Positions 20,981 through 33,568 of a DNA stretch of 64,000 nt are shown one piece after another (the stretch's first letter is position 1; each line of letters begins with the position of its first letter). Under the pieces are notes generated by a model. The model made no database searches. It had not been told where the DNA came from and saw only the letters and a program-made list of their open reading frames with translations. The DNA lies in contig NC_087068.1 of the NCBI RefSeq assembly GCF_963678635.1, positions 13,462,027 to 13,526,026 on the forward strand, given 5' to 3'. A program made the position numbers and the translations under genes. This DNA comes from Symsagittifera roscoffensis. Its lineage: Eukaryota > Xenacoelomorpha > Acoela > Convolutidae.

Positions 20981-23359
20981 TTCCTTAAAAACAGCACAAT
21001 TCCACAATGCATGACTACCCTTACACAAAACGCACGGCGGAAACTTAAACTTATCCTGAGCCTTACTAGTTACCTGGCTATTGGCTGCAAAAACTTTGGT
21101 TGTTTTTGGTTTAAAATCTAAGAGGGTTGGTCGCTGCCAATTATGTCTTACAGTATGCATTGACCAAGCCTCCTTGAGGTTAGACGGAAGTTTACTAACA
21201 GCTTGGTTTAACAGGTTAACACTCTTTAGATCATCGTTGGAAGACAATGATTTGAAAACTGCTACGAGGCCAGATATGGCAGAGGAGAAACTAATGACAT
21301 TTTCCGAATTGTGCATCTTAAGTGGAGGAAAAGTATTCAGCTTATCAAGATGCGCACCAACAATAGCATGTGGTTGCCCAAACTTCCGTTGCAAGGTGGC
21401 CAGTGCATCCTTGTACATAACGCCCCTATAACTAAACTCTGCAATTGCGGTTTTTGCTTTGCCTGTGACGAGCGTGTTTCAGTATGTCAGTTTCGTATCA
21501 TCGGTGAGAACAGCGGAGTCAACGGTGGACTTAAACTGACCAAACCATTCGTGCCAGTTTAACGGGTTGCCGTCAAACTGGGCTAACTTCCATTCAGGAA
21601 GATGATCTTTGCGGCTATGCATCAATAATTCCGCCAATTCACGAGCGGAGAGAGGTCGATCCGATGAACAACCTTGGTTCGGATAAGCGGAAGACGGTGC
21701 GTAGTCTTCGTTGACTGGCTGATAACCAGTATTAGTATGATTGACAAAATGCGGAACATGTTGTGGTTGAACTGGGGGAGTATTAAAGTACACAGTCCCA
21801 CCACTAGTATACGGAGCGGCGGTGTTACCCGATGGAACAACAGTTGCCACATTAGAAAAAATGTTTCCCGCATTACAACACTGAGCAGGCGTGACGATTG
21901 GAGTTGTAGCTGCCAATCGCCATAAGTTTGCATCACTTGTGTAGTAATCGTTGATACTAGGTGACTCAGTATGCGGAACAAAGGGAAGATTATGTTGCGT
22001 CTGGACTGGCGCTGCATGGCAATTAGGTGCCGAAAAGAAAACCGGCGTTGGGTTTACTCCAGAAGATGAGAAGCCACCACCAGCAAATGCAGGTGACAAA
22101 GAAACAAAACCAGAACCGGGTTGTGCCGGTAACATTGGGACAGGTAATGATTCCGGTTGCGCGATGGCAAAACTACCATTAGTTATGTTTGAACTCATGG
22201 TCTGTAAAGGAACAGCAGACGGTGGTGGTAACACGTGTGCACTAGAATGCATATTGTTAACTGGGAATGGAACAGAAGCTTGCAGTGGCAAAAGGCTTAC
22301 ACTGCCAAATTGAGGCACAGCCTGACGTCCATAACTATCGATTCCAGGGTCACTCAATGCTGTGTGCTCATGGTTATGACTATTACTGGTGTGAATTGCA
22401 TGAGCGAGGATGGCGGACGTCGTCGGTCTTGACGAAATGGGTACAGGAGTGAAGGCCTGCAAACCTGGCGCACTAGCAACGTTGGGAGGTGCTTGTGAAC
22501 TAACAGAGTCTACCCAATCATTAGTTCGATCGGTTGCTACCTTTGAAATAGGTTGACTTACTCCTGTCGAGTTACTTTCCGCTACCTTCTCGCTAACCTG
22601 AGATGAACTGTCCTCAAGCTCAAACGCTTTCAGTTCCATTTCAATTAGTTGCTTTTTATGACTTTCAGCCAATTGCTCTAGTTCCAGCTGACTTTGTTCG
22701 GTCTTAAGACGGTTCTCTTGCTCTTTAAATCTTAAAGACACTTGATACTGCCTTTCCACTTCCTCATGGCGTCGTTTTAATAAAGCTAGTTCATGCCGTT
22801 TCTCACTTGATGACATAGTGCGAACAGTCGACGTATGAGGAACTGATTTATCAGACTTATGTGAGTCAAGCTTTCTACTATCCTTAGACTTATTAGAGAC
22901 CTTAGACCTGTTTCCAGATACTCGTGCTTCTGAATCTCTTGTTTTGTGCGAGCGTGAGGATGTCTCAGACCTAGTTTGTTGTAAAGATCCCTTGCTCCCT
23001 TTAATGCCGGCTGCTGGAAATGACGAAGGTTCAAGGCTCATCTTGTAACTCTGATCTTCATGCATTACTTTATCGTTCATTTCGGTTACTTTCTTAAGCC
23101 AAAGGTCTTGCTGAGCAATGATTTTTGCAGGGTTTTCCGTTTTTCCCGCTAACCTAATTAATTGCTAATTGACGTCGACAGCATTTTCCAACGCAATTTT
23201 ACATTTGTAAACAGCATTATCAATTTTTGTGGTGCGACTATTATTCTCAATGTACTCAAGTAATAATGAGTGACCTTTAAGCAGCTCATTTTCTAGATTT
23301 ACACGCGTTTCGAATAACTTGCGTATCTTACTTTGGAATTTTTTGTCCATGTTTTTCAC
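20951..23359 (-). pseudogene. BEL/Pao gag
   Basis: One reading frame runs from an ATG at 23359 to 20951, broken by a TAG at 23165 and a TGA at 21479. The N-terminal part (KFQSKIRKLFETRVNLENEL) and a highly charged stretch (ELALLKRRHEEVERQYQ and onward) look like coiled coil. A long Pro/Ser/Thr-rich middle follows. The C-terminal part has the BEL gag core: FDGNPLNWHEWFGQFKS, then YKDALATLQRKFGQPHAIVG and HALWNCAVF. Protein role: particle assembly and RNA packaging. Each stop can be explained by one substitution, so the decay is moderate. The N-terminal three quarters is copied in the tandem duplicate at 29097-30806. Confidence 0.92.
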
Positions 23360-23443
23360 AAATTGACAATATTCTACGGATGCTCACTTTTAGAAAACAA
23401 TCAATAAAATGAGATTCTGTTTTGGTACGTAATTAAATTTGCA

Positions 23444-24181
23444 TTAGTAAATCAACATTAGCTTACAAGATGGGGGAACTTGACGTCTCAAAGCTTCTGT
23501 CTGAAGCCTATTTTTTATAGCTTTGCGAGCTTTGAGGGGTAAGCGGTTACGCTTCTTACGTGTCTTAAGGATGTTATGATTAGCACTTTATCGCCTTAGA
23601 AGGAGGAGAGTCTTTAACTCAAGGGAAGGAGGCTGGTGAAGCTCTTTGTACTTCTCATTTAGTACCTGGTCCTTAGCCTTACGCTTAGAGATAAAATCTT
23701 TAACGACGTTCAGAACGAGAATACCTGTTGAACCTAAACTTTCCTCTATATCCTCGGTTCCGTTACGTCTACATTATACGATCGCACAAATGTTTGTCCT
23801 ATACCTTAATAACAAATTGACAAGTTGCTCACTACTCAGCTTGCGGTTATTGTTGCTGCGGTGCCTACTTATCGAGTTATTAATGGCGTCGTGCCAAATT
23901 ACAAGGTCGTTACGGTGCGACAAGTAGTGATGAAGGTAGTACTGTATTGTTTTCTGGGAGTCCCTAGCGTTAAAGTTCAAACTTAAACCTGGCTTTGTAA
24001 AGCAAGTATCTTTGACGCGCTTCTGGGACGGAGCGGGAAGTTTTCGGAGCGCGTGATCCAAAGAACTAGTTCCTAGAATGAATACCATACACTTAGGGGA
24101 CCTATGCGACGGCTTCGTTACGCTTAAGTACCAATGGGGTTGGAAAATTAAGTAGGTCGGTTGAACTCCAACAACACACAC
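23444..24181 (-). pseudogene. accessory ORF of the BEL element, between 5' LTR and gag
   Basis: The frame from 24181 to a TAA at 23444 (245 residues) is broken only by stops at 23774 and 23588. Its protein-like nature shows in the conserved-looking run CMVFILGTSSLDHALRKLP, then DLVIWHDAINNSISRH, then NGTEDIEESLGSTGILVL and a basic C-terminus (KTRKKRNRLPLKARKAIKNR). The beta-strand-then-GxS start and the later VIWHD strand resemble the layout of SGNH/GDSL-type hydrolases, but the catalytic Asp/Ser/His set is not clearly present. That resemblance is my inference. It is not a standard BEL gene. A copy lies at 30891-31628. Confidence 0.6.
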
Positions 24182-25737
24182 GGAGTAAACCTGAGGATGA
24201 AAGAATTCAACTTAACTCACTTAATATCACCGTACCTCACCAATTAACTTTACTGTCACGCAACGAAGTCAATAATCGGACGGGCTGAAACGGCTTTGTT
24301 TTACTCGAAGCAAACTGGCGTTCAGTTTCACCAATGGTGGGTGGGGATCAGGCAAATTGGTTAAGTTCCAACAACACACATGGAGGAAATCTGAGGATGA
24401 AAAAACTCAACTTAATTTGCCTGATATTTCGCTACCAGACCACTTAACATAAGGTTGGTGTCATCTTACAGCACAGTTTCGCAGAATTCTGGTGACATTT
24501 TGAGGATTTTTTGGCATTTTTTTTACTTTTTTCACAAAATTTTTTGGAAAATTTTGGTCAGCAGGTTCGAGTCATAAACCAATCAAAAAAACTAGTCCAG
24601 TACCTCTTGTCTATGTTCCGATTTCACTGATTAATATTCCGTTCACATATATCCAAAAATTTTTGATATCGAGAAAAAATGTCAAGTCAGTTTGTCTATG
24701 TACCGACTGTAAGATATTTCAGTTCAACGGAGCTGTCCAAAATTTTTGGGTATTGAGAAAAATTACCGGGGGCTAGCTTGCGGGAAAATTTCTAGCATAA
24801 ATGACATCAAATATAAATTTAAAGCACGAATGGAGAGTTTTAAAAGTTTTGAAAACGTCTTACAGTTTTTAATTGGAGATTGGCGACACCGGGAAAAAAT
24901 CCAAAACTTCGGGTGTCGAGAAAACACAGCTCAAAAATCCAAAAGTCAACAATCAGGGCACCTGAACAGGCCTCTCTTCCACCAGTCTGCTCTTTTGCCT
25001 GTCTGCCCTGTCGTCTGTCGGCTTACAGGCCAATCAATCGGTTCAAGTGTGTGTGCGTAGGTCGGTCTACGTCTAAGTTTCTTCGGCAACTCGAAGATCT
25101 TTTGAGATCAATGTGGAGGAAACGCACGTATGAGGCACGTCCAGTTTCGATCACTCTGTCACTCTGTCACTCGGCCAACTGGACACTCGGTCACTGTGTT
25201 TCAGTCACTCTGTCACTCGGCCAACTGGTTACTCGGTCACTCTGTTTCAAGGCTGTTCAAAAATTAATGGGGGGGGGGGGAAATTAACGGCCATTAATGG
25301 ATGGCCATTAATGGATTTTTTAATGTTCAAAATGGCATTAATGGATTTTTAATTCAAAAAATTAAAGGCCATTTGCGTTATTTCAGAGAAAGATGTTTTG
25401 TTGAATGAGAAACAGGAGTAAGTGCCTTCCGTATTTTAGTTGCTGCTTATTATGTATGCAAGCAATTGGAAAATTTCAACGGCAAGTAGATAGACTGCTT
25501 CGAGGGCTATTGCGTTAAATACAAATTGGGCAATTTCGGATACTAGCGAAAACCCACTCGAGCCAGCCATAAATGTTTGTACGTGTCTGTTTCGGTCTAC
25601 GGTCCTTTGTGCAAATGTGTTAACAACTGTCCGATAAGTCGTGAATAATTGTGTCGACCGACTTCGTGAAAAATAGACTTCGGTGTCATTCGTTAATAGA
25701 ACAATCGTGTCCCTTGTGTCAATTTTGTGCTCTTCGA
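24182..25737 (-). other. BEL leader region, non-coding
   Basis: No convincing coding frame. It contains two direct repeats about 220 bp apart (24150-24240 and 24365-24440) sharing TCCAACAACACACA and CTGAGGATGAAA. It also has a repeated CACTCGGTCACTCTGT block (25140-25250), and a G tract beside repeated ATTAATGG words (25255-25345). Confidence 0.6.
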
Positions 25738-25755
25738 GTCCCTTGTGGGGCGCCA
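25738..25755 (-). other. primer-binding site of the BEL element
   Basis: Five bases inside the 5' LTR the - strand reads TGGCGCCCCACAAGGGAC, followed by TCGAA. TGG is the complement of a tRNA CCA end. The first eight bases equal those of tRNA-Lys-type sites, and the TCGAA would lie in the T loop. The exact primer tRNA is not determined. Confidence 0.75.
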
Positions 25756-25760
25756 AAATA

Positions 25761-26121
25761 TGCTCGCTAATCTCCAAAACTGATCCAAATTCGTTAAATT
25801 AATAAGAGATATGTCTCGGCAAATAACTCGGTCAATAAATTAATTTCGGCATTATTTCTATTGATCTGAACATCATATAACATTTCTGATGTACCATGTA
25901 ACATTTCTGAATTTGAACCGAATTAGAACCAAAAAACAGTTAAAATAGGATGTAAGCCCCGTTTTCGCATATATTAATACATGGGAAGGTGGGGGACTCG
26001 AACCTACGTCAACTGTTAACCTGAATAATCGGCGTTAGCTTAGGCCACTCGGCCAACTGTGCTTATTTTATATGCATCTAAACTCTTGTTTTATTCTATA
26101 CTCTTGTTTTGCATTGCAACA
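25761..26121 (-). mobile_element. BEL/Pao element, 5' LTR (361 bp)
   Basis: The - strand runs from TGTTGCAATGC to GCGAGCA, matching the LTR at 16361-16801 except for the shorter central block (25888-25920). It carries A box 26045-26055 and B box 25994-26004. It is followed inward by the PBS. The outer flank begins GGGTGTTTGG and does not match the flank of the other LTR. Confidence 0.92.
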
Positions 26122-28078
26122 GGGTGTTTGGAATAAACTTAGTTTAAAAAAATCAAATGTTTGTAAATTCCATTCACAAACCCAATGTAAAGTATCAAAT
26201 GATATATTTCAGACCAATCAACACATTATCTGATTCAATTTGTGTGCCTCAACTTGCTAAAATGGAAAAAATCAGAAGCTAGATTAATTCAACGTGTTTG
26301 ATACACGCTAATAGAAAACGAAGCTTGACGCGCCTGAACTAACCCAAGTTGCCCAAACTAGTACCAAAGTCAACCGTTCATCACGTATTTAGACATTATC
26401 ACGGAATTGTTTTTCATAATTGAGCTTTGGATATCAATACTTTTAAGATAGTATGATAAATTAAGAGCTCAAAACTGGTCTGATTAAAAACACATCCAAG
26501 CATTAATAATAAACAAATTTTTTTTACAGAATAAACAGCTGAATTTCTACTGATATTCATCACTGAGCAAATTTGAGATGTCAATGAAATCGAACTAAAG
26601 TCTTCGAGGATGCGCTTGTGATGACTGCTGGAAAGTACTTATTCCGATCACCCGCTTGACCTTTCTCCCTAAAGGGACGGGAATATACAATTGCGTGGGG
26701 AATATTTTATCATTCCTGATTTTTTTTACCTCACAGGGATTAAGTGTAGTATCAAAATAAAATCATGATTCAAAATCCGAAAAACTTTCGATAAGTTTCA
26801 CTCATTATTCAGCAAAAAAAGCGTCAGAAGTTTTTTTATTTTTAATTCAGGGGTCTAGCTTTTTTGTCTTAATTCAGTTGCCCTTTTTAGAAAAAAAAAC
26901 AAGTCATTTTGACAAAAAACTGAACATTAATCATGGAAAAATCCAAAAAAGTCAAATCTGTAAAAAAAATCTCTGTACTTTCCTGAAAGAGTCAATTTAA
27001 AATTAAGACATATTTCGTTTACAGATAAACTTAATCCTAACAAATTTCCAGATTCGGTAATTGTTACAAATCTTTAATTTTCTTTGTGTTTGAAAAATTA
27101 ATTGTCTCTGTAAAATTATAGAAACAGCAAAAATTTCATCAATAATTACAAATTTTTCATCAACTGGAAAAATGAAACAAAGAAAAGTTGAGAAGTGGTG
27201 TAAAAGATCATGCCTAGTTGTTAACAAAAACTTCTACTATAATTTTGCAACAAAAAATCAAGTACCGCAAAAAAATTGGACTGAATTGCAAAAAATGATT
27301 AAACAAGTCGACAAAAAAGAAAACGTCTCTATTTTCAAAAATTGCACAATTTTGGAGCAACGCGTGTACTAGGCGAGAAGTGTTTAACTCTAAACGCTGC
27401 TTTCGTGACTCAAATAAAAAGAGGTTGCCTGACTAAGGTCTCATTGCGATTACCTATGGTAGATGAAAATTGCAAAACCTCCCCCCATCCAACAGAAAAA
27501 CGATAATGAAATTTACAAAGACTTCTTTAGTGATTTTTTTCTCTTAATATTGACAATTGCAATATCACATTCGAGTTGTGCATTTTAAATCACCATTCTC
27601 TTTGTGGATTTTTTTTGTTATAATGTACTATTTTTGAAATAATAAATGTTATATTAACTGCAGACTATCTTGCGCTATAGAAAAAAGAAGGACTCTAGAA
27701 AAAAATTCTTAAATTCTAATTTGATTTTCTATAAAAAGTAATTTTATTTTCGCTTTGGCTTCAATAGCTAGGAAAAAAAACTTAGCTTAAAGTAAGTTCG
27801 GTACTTATACAATTTTGTATTTATTTTTCAGTTGTTTTTTTTTAAATTCTGAAATAATAAATTCCAAAAGTTTTTAAACAAGATTTTTTTTCAATTTGTA
27901 ATCAAGAAACTACTATTAAAAAGACTTTATTAGATTTTTCAAGCTTGTAGTAACATTTGGCTAAACAATTTATTTCGCAAAATTTTTCCAAAAAAATTGA
28001 AATTTTTTAATTAGTTTGAACTTGACTGTATTTGGCTTGATTGTAATGGACTTGTTTTCATTTTTTTTGCTGTCGAAT
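26122..28078. other. unidentified flank of the BEL element
   Basis: AT-rich DNA with two short open frames (27003-27227 -, 27172-27372 +) that show no domain or repeat family. The whole stretch is present again at 33569-35524. Confidence 0.45.
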
Positions 28079-29089
28079 TGTTTTCTCAAGTTCGGATTAA
28101 CGATATTAATTGCTAGCGTGTCCGCTCAGGTGTTCTGACTACAGAATGACTGGAATTTGCAATAGTACTGCAAGCACTTTTAAAACAATTTAATTTACCG
28201 CAAGAAAAATTTGTAGAGAAAACTGGGTGCAATATTAAAGTTTTTTTGGTCAAGATTTTAGATCAACTTATTACTTTGACAATCACGCCAGTAATAAAAC
28301 TAAACAGATGTTTTTAAATGCCAACTAACATGTTGTTATATGACTAGTTGCGGATTTTTTTCCATGTTTTGTTGTCCAAGTCTTAACCTTTGAAAAAAGT
28401 TTATCAAAAAAAAATGGTTAATTTTTGGTGTTTCCGTATTTTGGTACTAGACAGCCACTCTTAATCAATTTTGCTTTAAAATTGAGAAGAAAAAAGCAAA
28501 CAAATCTAGAGAATGGTTAAATGTCTACGTTGGAATGTGGGGAAATAAAACAAAAAAACAATCATTTGACAGGTCGTTAGGGCCTACTGATGAATATCTC
28601 CACTGCATTTCGCATGAACCCAAATTGATTAATCTCAATTGTTTTCTTAAGTTCGAATTAAAGATTTCTAATTGCTAGCGTGTCCGCTCTGGTGTTCTGA
28701 CTACAAAATGACTGGAGTTTGCAATAGTACTGCTGTAGGCACTTTTAAAACAAATTAATTCACCGCAAGAAAATTTTGTAGAGAAAACTGGGTGCCATAT
28801 TAAAGTTTTTTGGTCAAGATTTTAGATCAACTTATTACTTTGACAATCACGCCAGTAATAAAACTAAATAGATGATTTTAAATGCCAACTAACATGTTGT
28901 TATATGACTAGTTGCGGATTTTTTTCCATGTTTTGTTGTCCAAGTCTTAACCTTTGAAAAAAGTTTATCAGAAAAAAATGGTTAATTTTTGGTGTTTCCG
29001 TATTTTGGTACTAGACAGCCACGATTAATCAATTTTGCTTTAAAATTGAGAAGAAAAAAGCAACCAAATCTAGAGAATGGTTAAATGTC
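28079..29089. repeat. 562-bp tandem repeat, units 1 and part of 2
   Basis: Unit 1 starts near TTCTCAAGTTCGGATTAACG and unit 2 near TTCTTAAGTTCGAATTAAAG, with GCTAGCGTGTCCGCTC at 28112 and 28674. Each complete unit ends with the SINE 3' segment GACAGGTCGTTAGGGCCTAC. Unit 2 is cut at 29089 by the large duplication junction. Confidence 0.9.
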
Positions 29090-29096
29090 GATCCGA
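29090..29096. other. duplication junction with templated filler
   Basis: Between the end of copy A (TTAAATGTC) and the start of copy B (GAGAGAGGTCGATCCGATG) stand seven bases, GATCCGA. With the preceding TC they make TCGATCCGA, which is also found nine bases further on in copy B. This is a typical short templated insert at an end-joined break. Confidence 0.75.
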
Positions 29097-30806
29097 GAGA
29101 GAGGTCGATCCGATGAACAACCTTGGTTCGGATAAGCGGAAGACGGTGCGTAGTCTTCGTTGACTGGCTGATAACCAGTATTAGTATGATTGACAAAATG
29201 CGGAACATGTTGTGGTTGAACTGGGGGAGTATTAAAGTACACAGTCCCACCACTAGTATACGGAGCGGCGGTGTTACCCGATGGAACAACAGTTGCCACA
29301 TTAGAAAAAATGTTTCCCGCATTACAACACTGAGCAGGCGTGACGATTGGAGTTGTAGCTGCCAATCGCCATAAGTTTGCATCACTTGTGTAGTAATCGT
29401 TGATACTAGGTGACTCAGTATGCGGAACAAAGGGAAGATTATGTTGCGTCTGGACTGGCGCTGCATGGCAATTAGGTGCCGAAAAGAAAACCGGCGTTGG
29501 GTTTACTCCAGAAGATGAGAAGCCACCACCAGCAAATGCAGGTGACAAAGAAACAAAACCAGAACCGGGTTGTGCCGGTAACATTGGGACAGGTAATGAT
29601 TCCGGTTGCGCGATGGCAAAACTACCATTAGTTGTTTGAACTCATGGTCTGTAAAGGAACAGCAGACGGTGGTGGTAACACGTGTGCACTAGAATGCATA
29701 TTGTTAACTGGGAATGGAACAGAAGCTTGCAGTGGCAAAAGGCTTACACTGCCAAATTGAGGCACAGCCTGACGTCCATAACTATCGATTCCAGGGTCAC
29801 TCAATGCTGTGTGCTCATGGTTATGACTATTACTGGTGTGAATTGCATGAGCGAGGATGGCGGACGTCGTCGGTCCTGACGAAATGGGTACAGGAGTGAA
29901 GGCCTGCAAACCTGGCGCACTAGCAACGTTGGGAGGTGCTTGTGAACTAACAGAGTCTACCCAATCATTAGTTCGATCGGTTGCTACCTTTGAAATAGGT
30001 TGACTTACTCCTGTCGAGTTACTTTCCGCTACCTTCTCGCTAACCTGAGATGAACTGTCCTCAAGCTCAAACGCTTTCAGTTCCATTTCAATTAGTTGCT
30101 TTTTATGACTTTCAGCCAATTGCTCTAGTTCCAGCTGACTTTGTTCGGTCTTAAGACGGTTCTCTTGCTCTTTAAATCTTAAAGACACTTGATACTGCCT
30201 TTCCACTTCCTCATGGCGTCGTTTTAATAAAGCTAGTTCATGCCGTTTCTCACTTGATGACATAGTGCGAACAGTCGACGTATGAGGAACTGATTTATCA
30301 GACTTATGTGAGTCAAGCTTTCTACTATCCTTAGACTTATTAGAGACCTTAGACCTGTTTCCAGATACTCGTGCTTCTGAATCTCTTGTTTTGTGCGAGC
30401 GTGAGGATGTCTCAGACCTAGTTTGTTGTAAAGATCCCTTGCTCCCTTTAATGCCGGCTGCTGGAAATGACGAAGGTTCAAGGCTCATCTTGTAACTCTG
30501 ATCTTCATGCATTACTTTATCGTTCATTTCGGTTACTTTCTTAAGCCAAAGGTCTTGCTGAGCAATGATTTTTGCAGGGTTTTCCGTTTTTCCCGCTAAC
30601 CTAATTAATTGCTAATTGACGTCGACAGCATTTTCCAACGCAATTTTACATTTGTAAACAGCATTATCAATTTTTGTGGTGCGACTATTATTCTCAATGT
30701 ACTCAAGTAATAATGAGTGACCTTTAAGCAGCTCATTTTCTAGATTTACACGCGTTTCGAATAACTTGCGTATCTTACTTTGGAATTTTTTGTCCATGTT
30801 TTTCAC
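29097..30806 (-). pseudogene. BEL gag fragment, duplicate
   Basis: Same frame and sequence as 21648-23359. The TAG equivalent to 23165 is at 30612. A 2-bp deletion at about 29635 adds a frameshift absent from copy A. The gag core (FDGNPLNW onward) is missing because the junction at 29096 cuts it off. Confidence 0.9.
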
Positions 30807-30890
30807 AAATTGACAATATTCTACGGATGCTCACTTTTAGAAAACAATCAATAAAATGAGATTCTGTTTTGGTACGTAATTAAATTTGCA

Positions 30891-31628
30891 TTAGTAAATC
30901 AACATTAGCTTACAAGATGGGGGAACTTGACGTCTCAAAGCTTCTGTCTGAAGCCTATTTTTTATAGCTTTGCGAGCTTTGAGGGGTAAGCGGTTACGCT
31001 TCTTACGTGTCTTAAGGATGTTATGATTAGCACTTTATCGCCTTAGAAGGAGGAGAGTCTTTAACTCAAGGGAAGGAGGCTGGTGAAGCTCTTTGTACTT
31101 CTCATTTAGTACCTGGTCCTTAGCCTTACGCTTAGAGATAAAATCTTTAACGACGTTCAGAACGAGAATACCTGTTGAACCTAAACTTTCCTCTATATCC
31201 TCGGTTCCGTTACGTCTACATTATACGATCGCACAAATGTTTGTCCTATACCTTAATAACAAATTGACAAGTTGCTCACTACTCAGCTTGCGGTTATTGT
31301 TGCTGCGGTGCCTACTTATCGAGTTATTAATGGCGTCGTGCCAAATTACAAGGTCGTTACGGTGCGACAAGTAGTGATGAAGGTAGTACTGTATTGTTTT
31401 CTGGGAGTCCCTAGCGTTAAAGTTCAAACTTAAACCTGGCTTTGTAAAGCAAGTATCTTTGACGCGCTTCTGGGACGGAGCGGGAAGTTTTCGGAGCGCG
31501 TGATCCAAAGAACTAGTTCCTAGAATGAATACCATACACTTAGGGGACCTATGCGACGGCTTCGTTACGCTTAAGTACCAATGGGGTTGGAAAATTAAGT
31601 AGGTCGGTTGAACTCCAACAACACACAC
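30891..31628 (-). pseudogene. BEL accessory ORF, duplicate
   Basis: Copy of 23444-24181 with the same two in-frame stops, so the stops predate the duplication. See that entry for the protein features. Confidence 0.6.
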
Positions 31629-33184
31629 GGAGTAAACCTGAGGATGAAAGAATTCAACTTAACTCACTTAATATCACCGTACCTCACCAATTAACTTTAC
31701 TGTCACGCAACGAAGTCAATAATCGGACGGGCTGAAACGGCTTTGTTTTACTCGAAGCAAACTGGCGTTCAGTTTCACCAATGGTGGGTGGGGATCAGGC
31801 AAATTGGTTAAGTTCCAACAACACACATGGAGGAAATCTGAGGATGAAAAAACTCAACTTAATTTGCCTGATATTTCGCTACCAGACCACTTAACATAAG
31901 GTTGGTGTCATCTTACAGCACAGTTTCGCAGAATTCTGGTGACATTTTGAGGATTTTTTGGCATTTTTTTACTTTTTTCACAAAATTTTTTGGAAAATTT
32001 TGGTCAGCAGGTTCGAGTCATAAACCAATCAAAAAAACTAGTCCAGTACCTCTTGTCTATGTTCCGATTTCACTGATTAATATTCCGTTCACATATATCC
32101 AAAAATTTTTGATATCGAGAAAAAATGTCAAGTCAGTTTGTCTATGTACCGACTGTAAGATATTTCAGTTCAACGGAGCTGTCCAAAATTTTTGGGTATT
32201 GAGAAAAATTACCGGGGGCTAGCTTGCGGGAAAATTTCTAGCATAAATGACATCAAATATAAATTTAAAGCACGAATGGAGAGTTTTAAAAGTTTTGGAA
32301 ACGTCTTACAGTTTTTAATTGGAGATTGGCGACACCGGGAAAAAATCCAAAACTTCGGGTGTCGAGAAAACACAGCTCAAAAATCCAAAAGTCAACAATC
32401 AGGGCACCTGAACAGGCCTCTCTTCCACCAGTCTGCTCTTTTGCCTGTCTGCCCTGTCGTCTGTCGGCTTACAGGCCAATCAATCGGTTCAAGTGTGTGT
32501 GCGTAGGTCGGTCTACGTCTAAGTTTCTTCGGCAACTCGAAGATCTTTTGAGATCAATGTGGAGGAAACGCACGTATGAGGCACGTCCAGTTTCGATCAC
32601 TCTGTCACTCTGTCACTCGGCCAACTGGACACTCGGTCACTGTGTTTCAGTCACTCTGTCACTCGGCCAACTGGTTACTCGGTCACTCTGTTTCAAGGCT
32701 GTTCAAAAATTAATGGGGGGGGGGGGGAAATTAACGGCCATTAATGGATGGCCATTAATGGATTTTTTAATGTTCAAAATGGCATTAATGGATTTTTAAT
32801 TCAAAAAATTAAAGGCCATTTGCGTTATTTCAGAGAAAGATGTTTTGTTGAATGAGAAACAGGAGTAAGTGCCTTCCGTATTTTAGTTGCTGCTTATTAT
32901 GTATGCAAGCAATTGGAAAATTTCAACGGCAAGTAGATAGACTGCTTCGAGGGCTATTGCGTTAAATACAAATTGGGCAATTTCGGATACTAGCGAAAAC
33001 CCACTCGAGCCAGCCATAAATGTTTGTACGTGTCTGTTTCGGTCTACGGTCCTTTGTGCAAATGTGTTAACAACTGTCCGATAAGTCGTGAATAATTGTG
33101 TCGACCGACTTCGTGAAAAATAGACTTCGGTGTCATTCGTTAATAGAACAATCGTGTCCCTTGTGTCAATTTTGTGCTCTTCGA

Positions 33185-33202
33185 GTCCCTTGTGGGGCGC
33201 CA
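33185..33202 (-). other. primer-binding site, duplicate
   Basis: Identical to 25738-25755, five bases inside the copied LTR. Confidence 0.75.
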
Positions 33203-33207
33203 AAATA

Positions 33208-33568
33208 TGCTCGCTAATCTCCAAAACTGATCCAAATTCGTTAAATTAATAAGAGATATGTCTCGGCAAATAACTCGGTCAATAAATTAATTTCGGCATT
33301 ATTTCTATTGATCTGAACATCATATAACATTTCTGATGTACCATGTAACATTTCTGAATTTGAACCGAATTAGAACCAAAAAACAGTTAAAATAGGATGT
33401 AACCCCCGTTTTCGCATATATTAATACATGGGAAGGTGGGGGACTCGAACCTACGTCAACTGTTAACCTGAATAATCGGCGTTAGCTTAGGCCACTCGGC
33501 CAACTGTGCTTATTTTATATGCATCTAAACTCTTGTTTTATTCTATACTCTTGTTTTGCATTGCAACA
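33208..33568 (-). mobile_element. BEL LTR, duplicate of the 5' LTR
   Basis: 361 bp, the same length and flanks as 25761-26121. A box 33492-33502 and B box 33441-33451 are intact. It is not a separate insertion: both flanks are those of copy A. Confidence 0.92.

Larger units (their letters stand above)
21648..29089. repeat. tandem duplication, copy A (7.44 kb)
   Basis: Contains the 5' part of BEL gag, the accessory ORF, leader, PBS and 5' LTR, then 2.97 kb of flanking sequence. Copy B (29097-36535) follows in the same orientation with only scattered single-base differences and short indels. The offset falls from 7449 to 7446-7447 along the unit. Copy A ends inside the second of the 562-bp repeats. 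Confidence 0.95.

Noticed and set aside
25738-25755. Retroviral origin because the PBS resembles the tRNA-Lys type
   Set aside because: The resemblance comes from the tRNA 3' end. The pol order and motifs are BEL/Pao, and no envelope gene is seen.
16356-26126. Target-site duplication for the BEL insertion
   Set aside because: The 5-bp flanks (GTCTA on the left, GGGTG on the right) do not match, and no shifted pairing is convincing.
27003-27372. Two short frames in the BEL flank, conserved in the duplicate
   Set aside because: They are conserved only because the whole segment was recently duplicated, and show no protein features.
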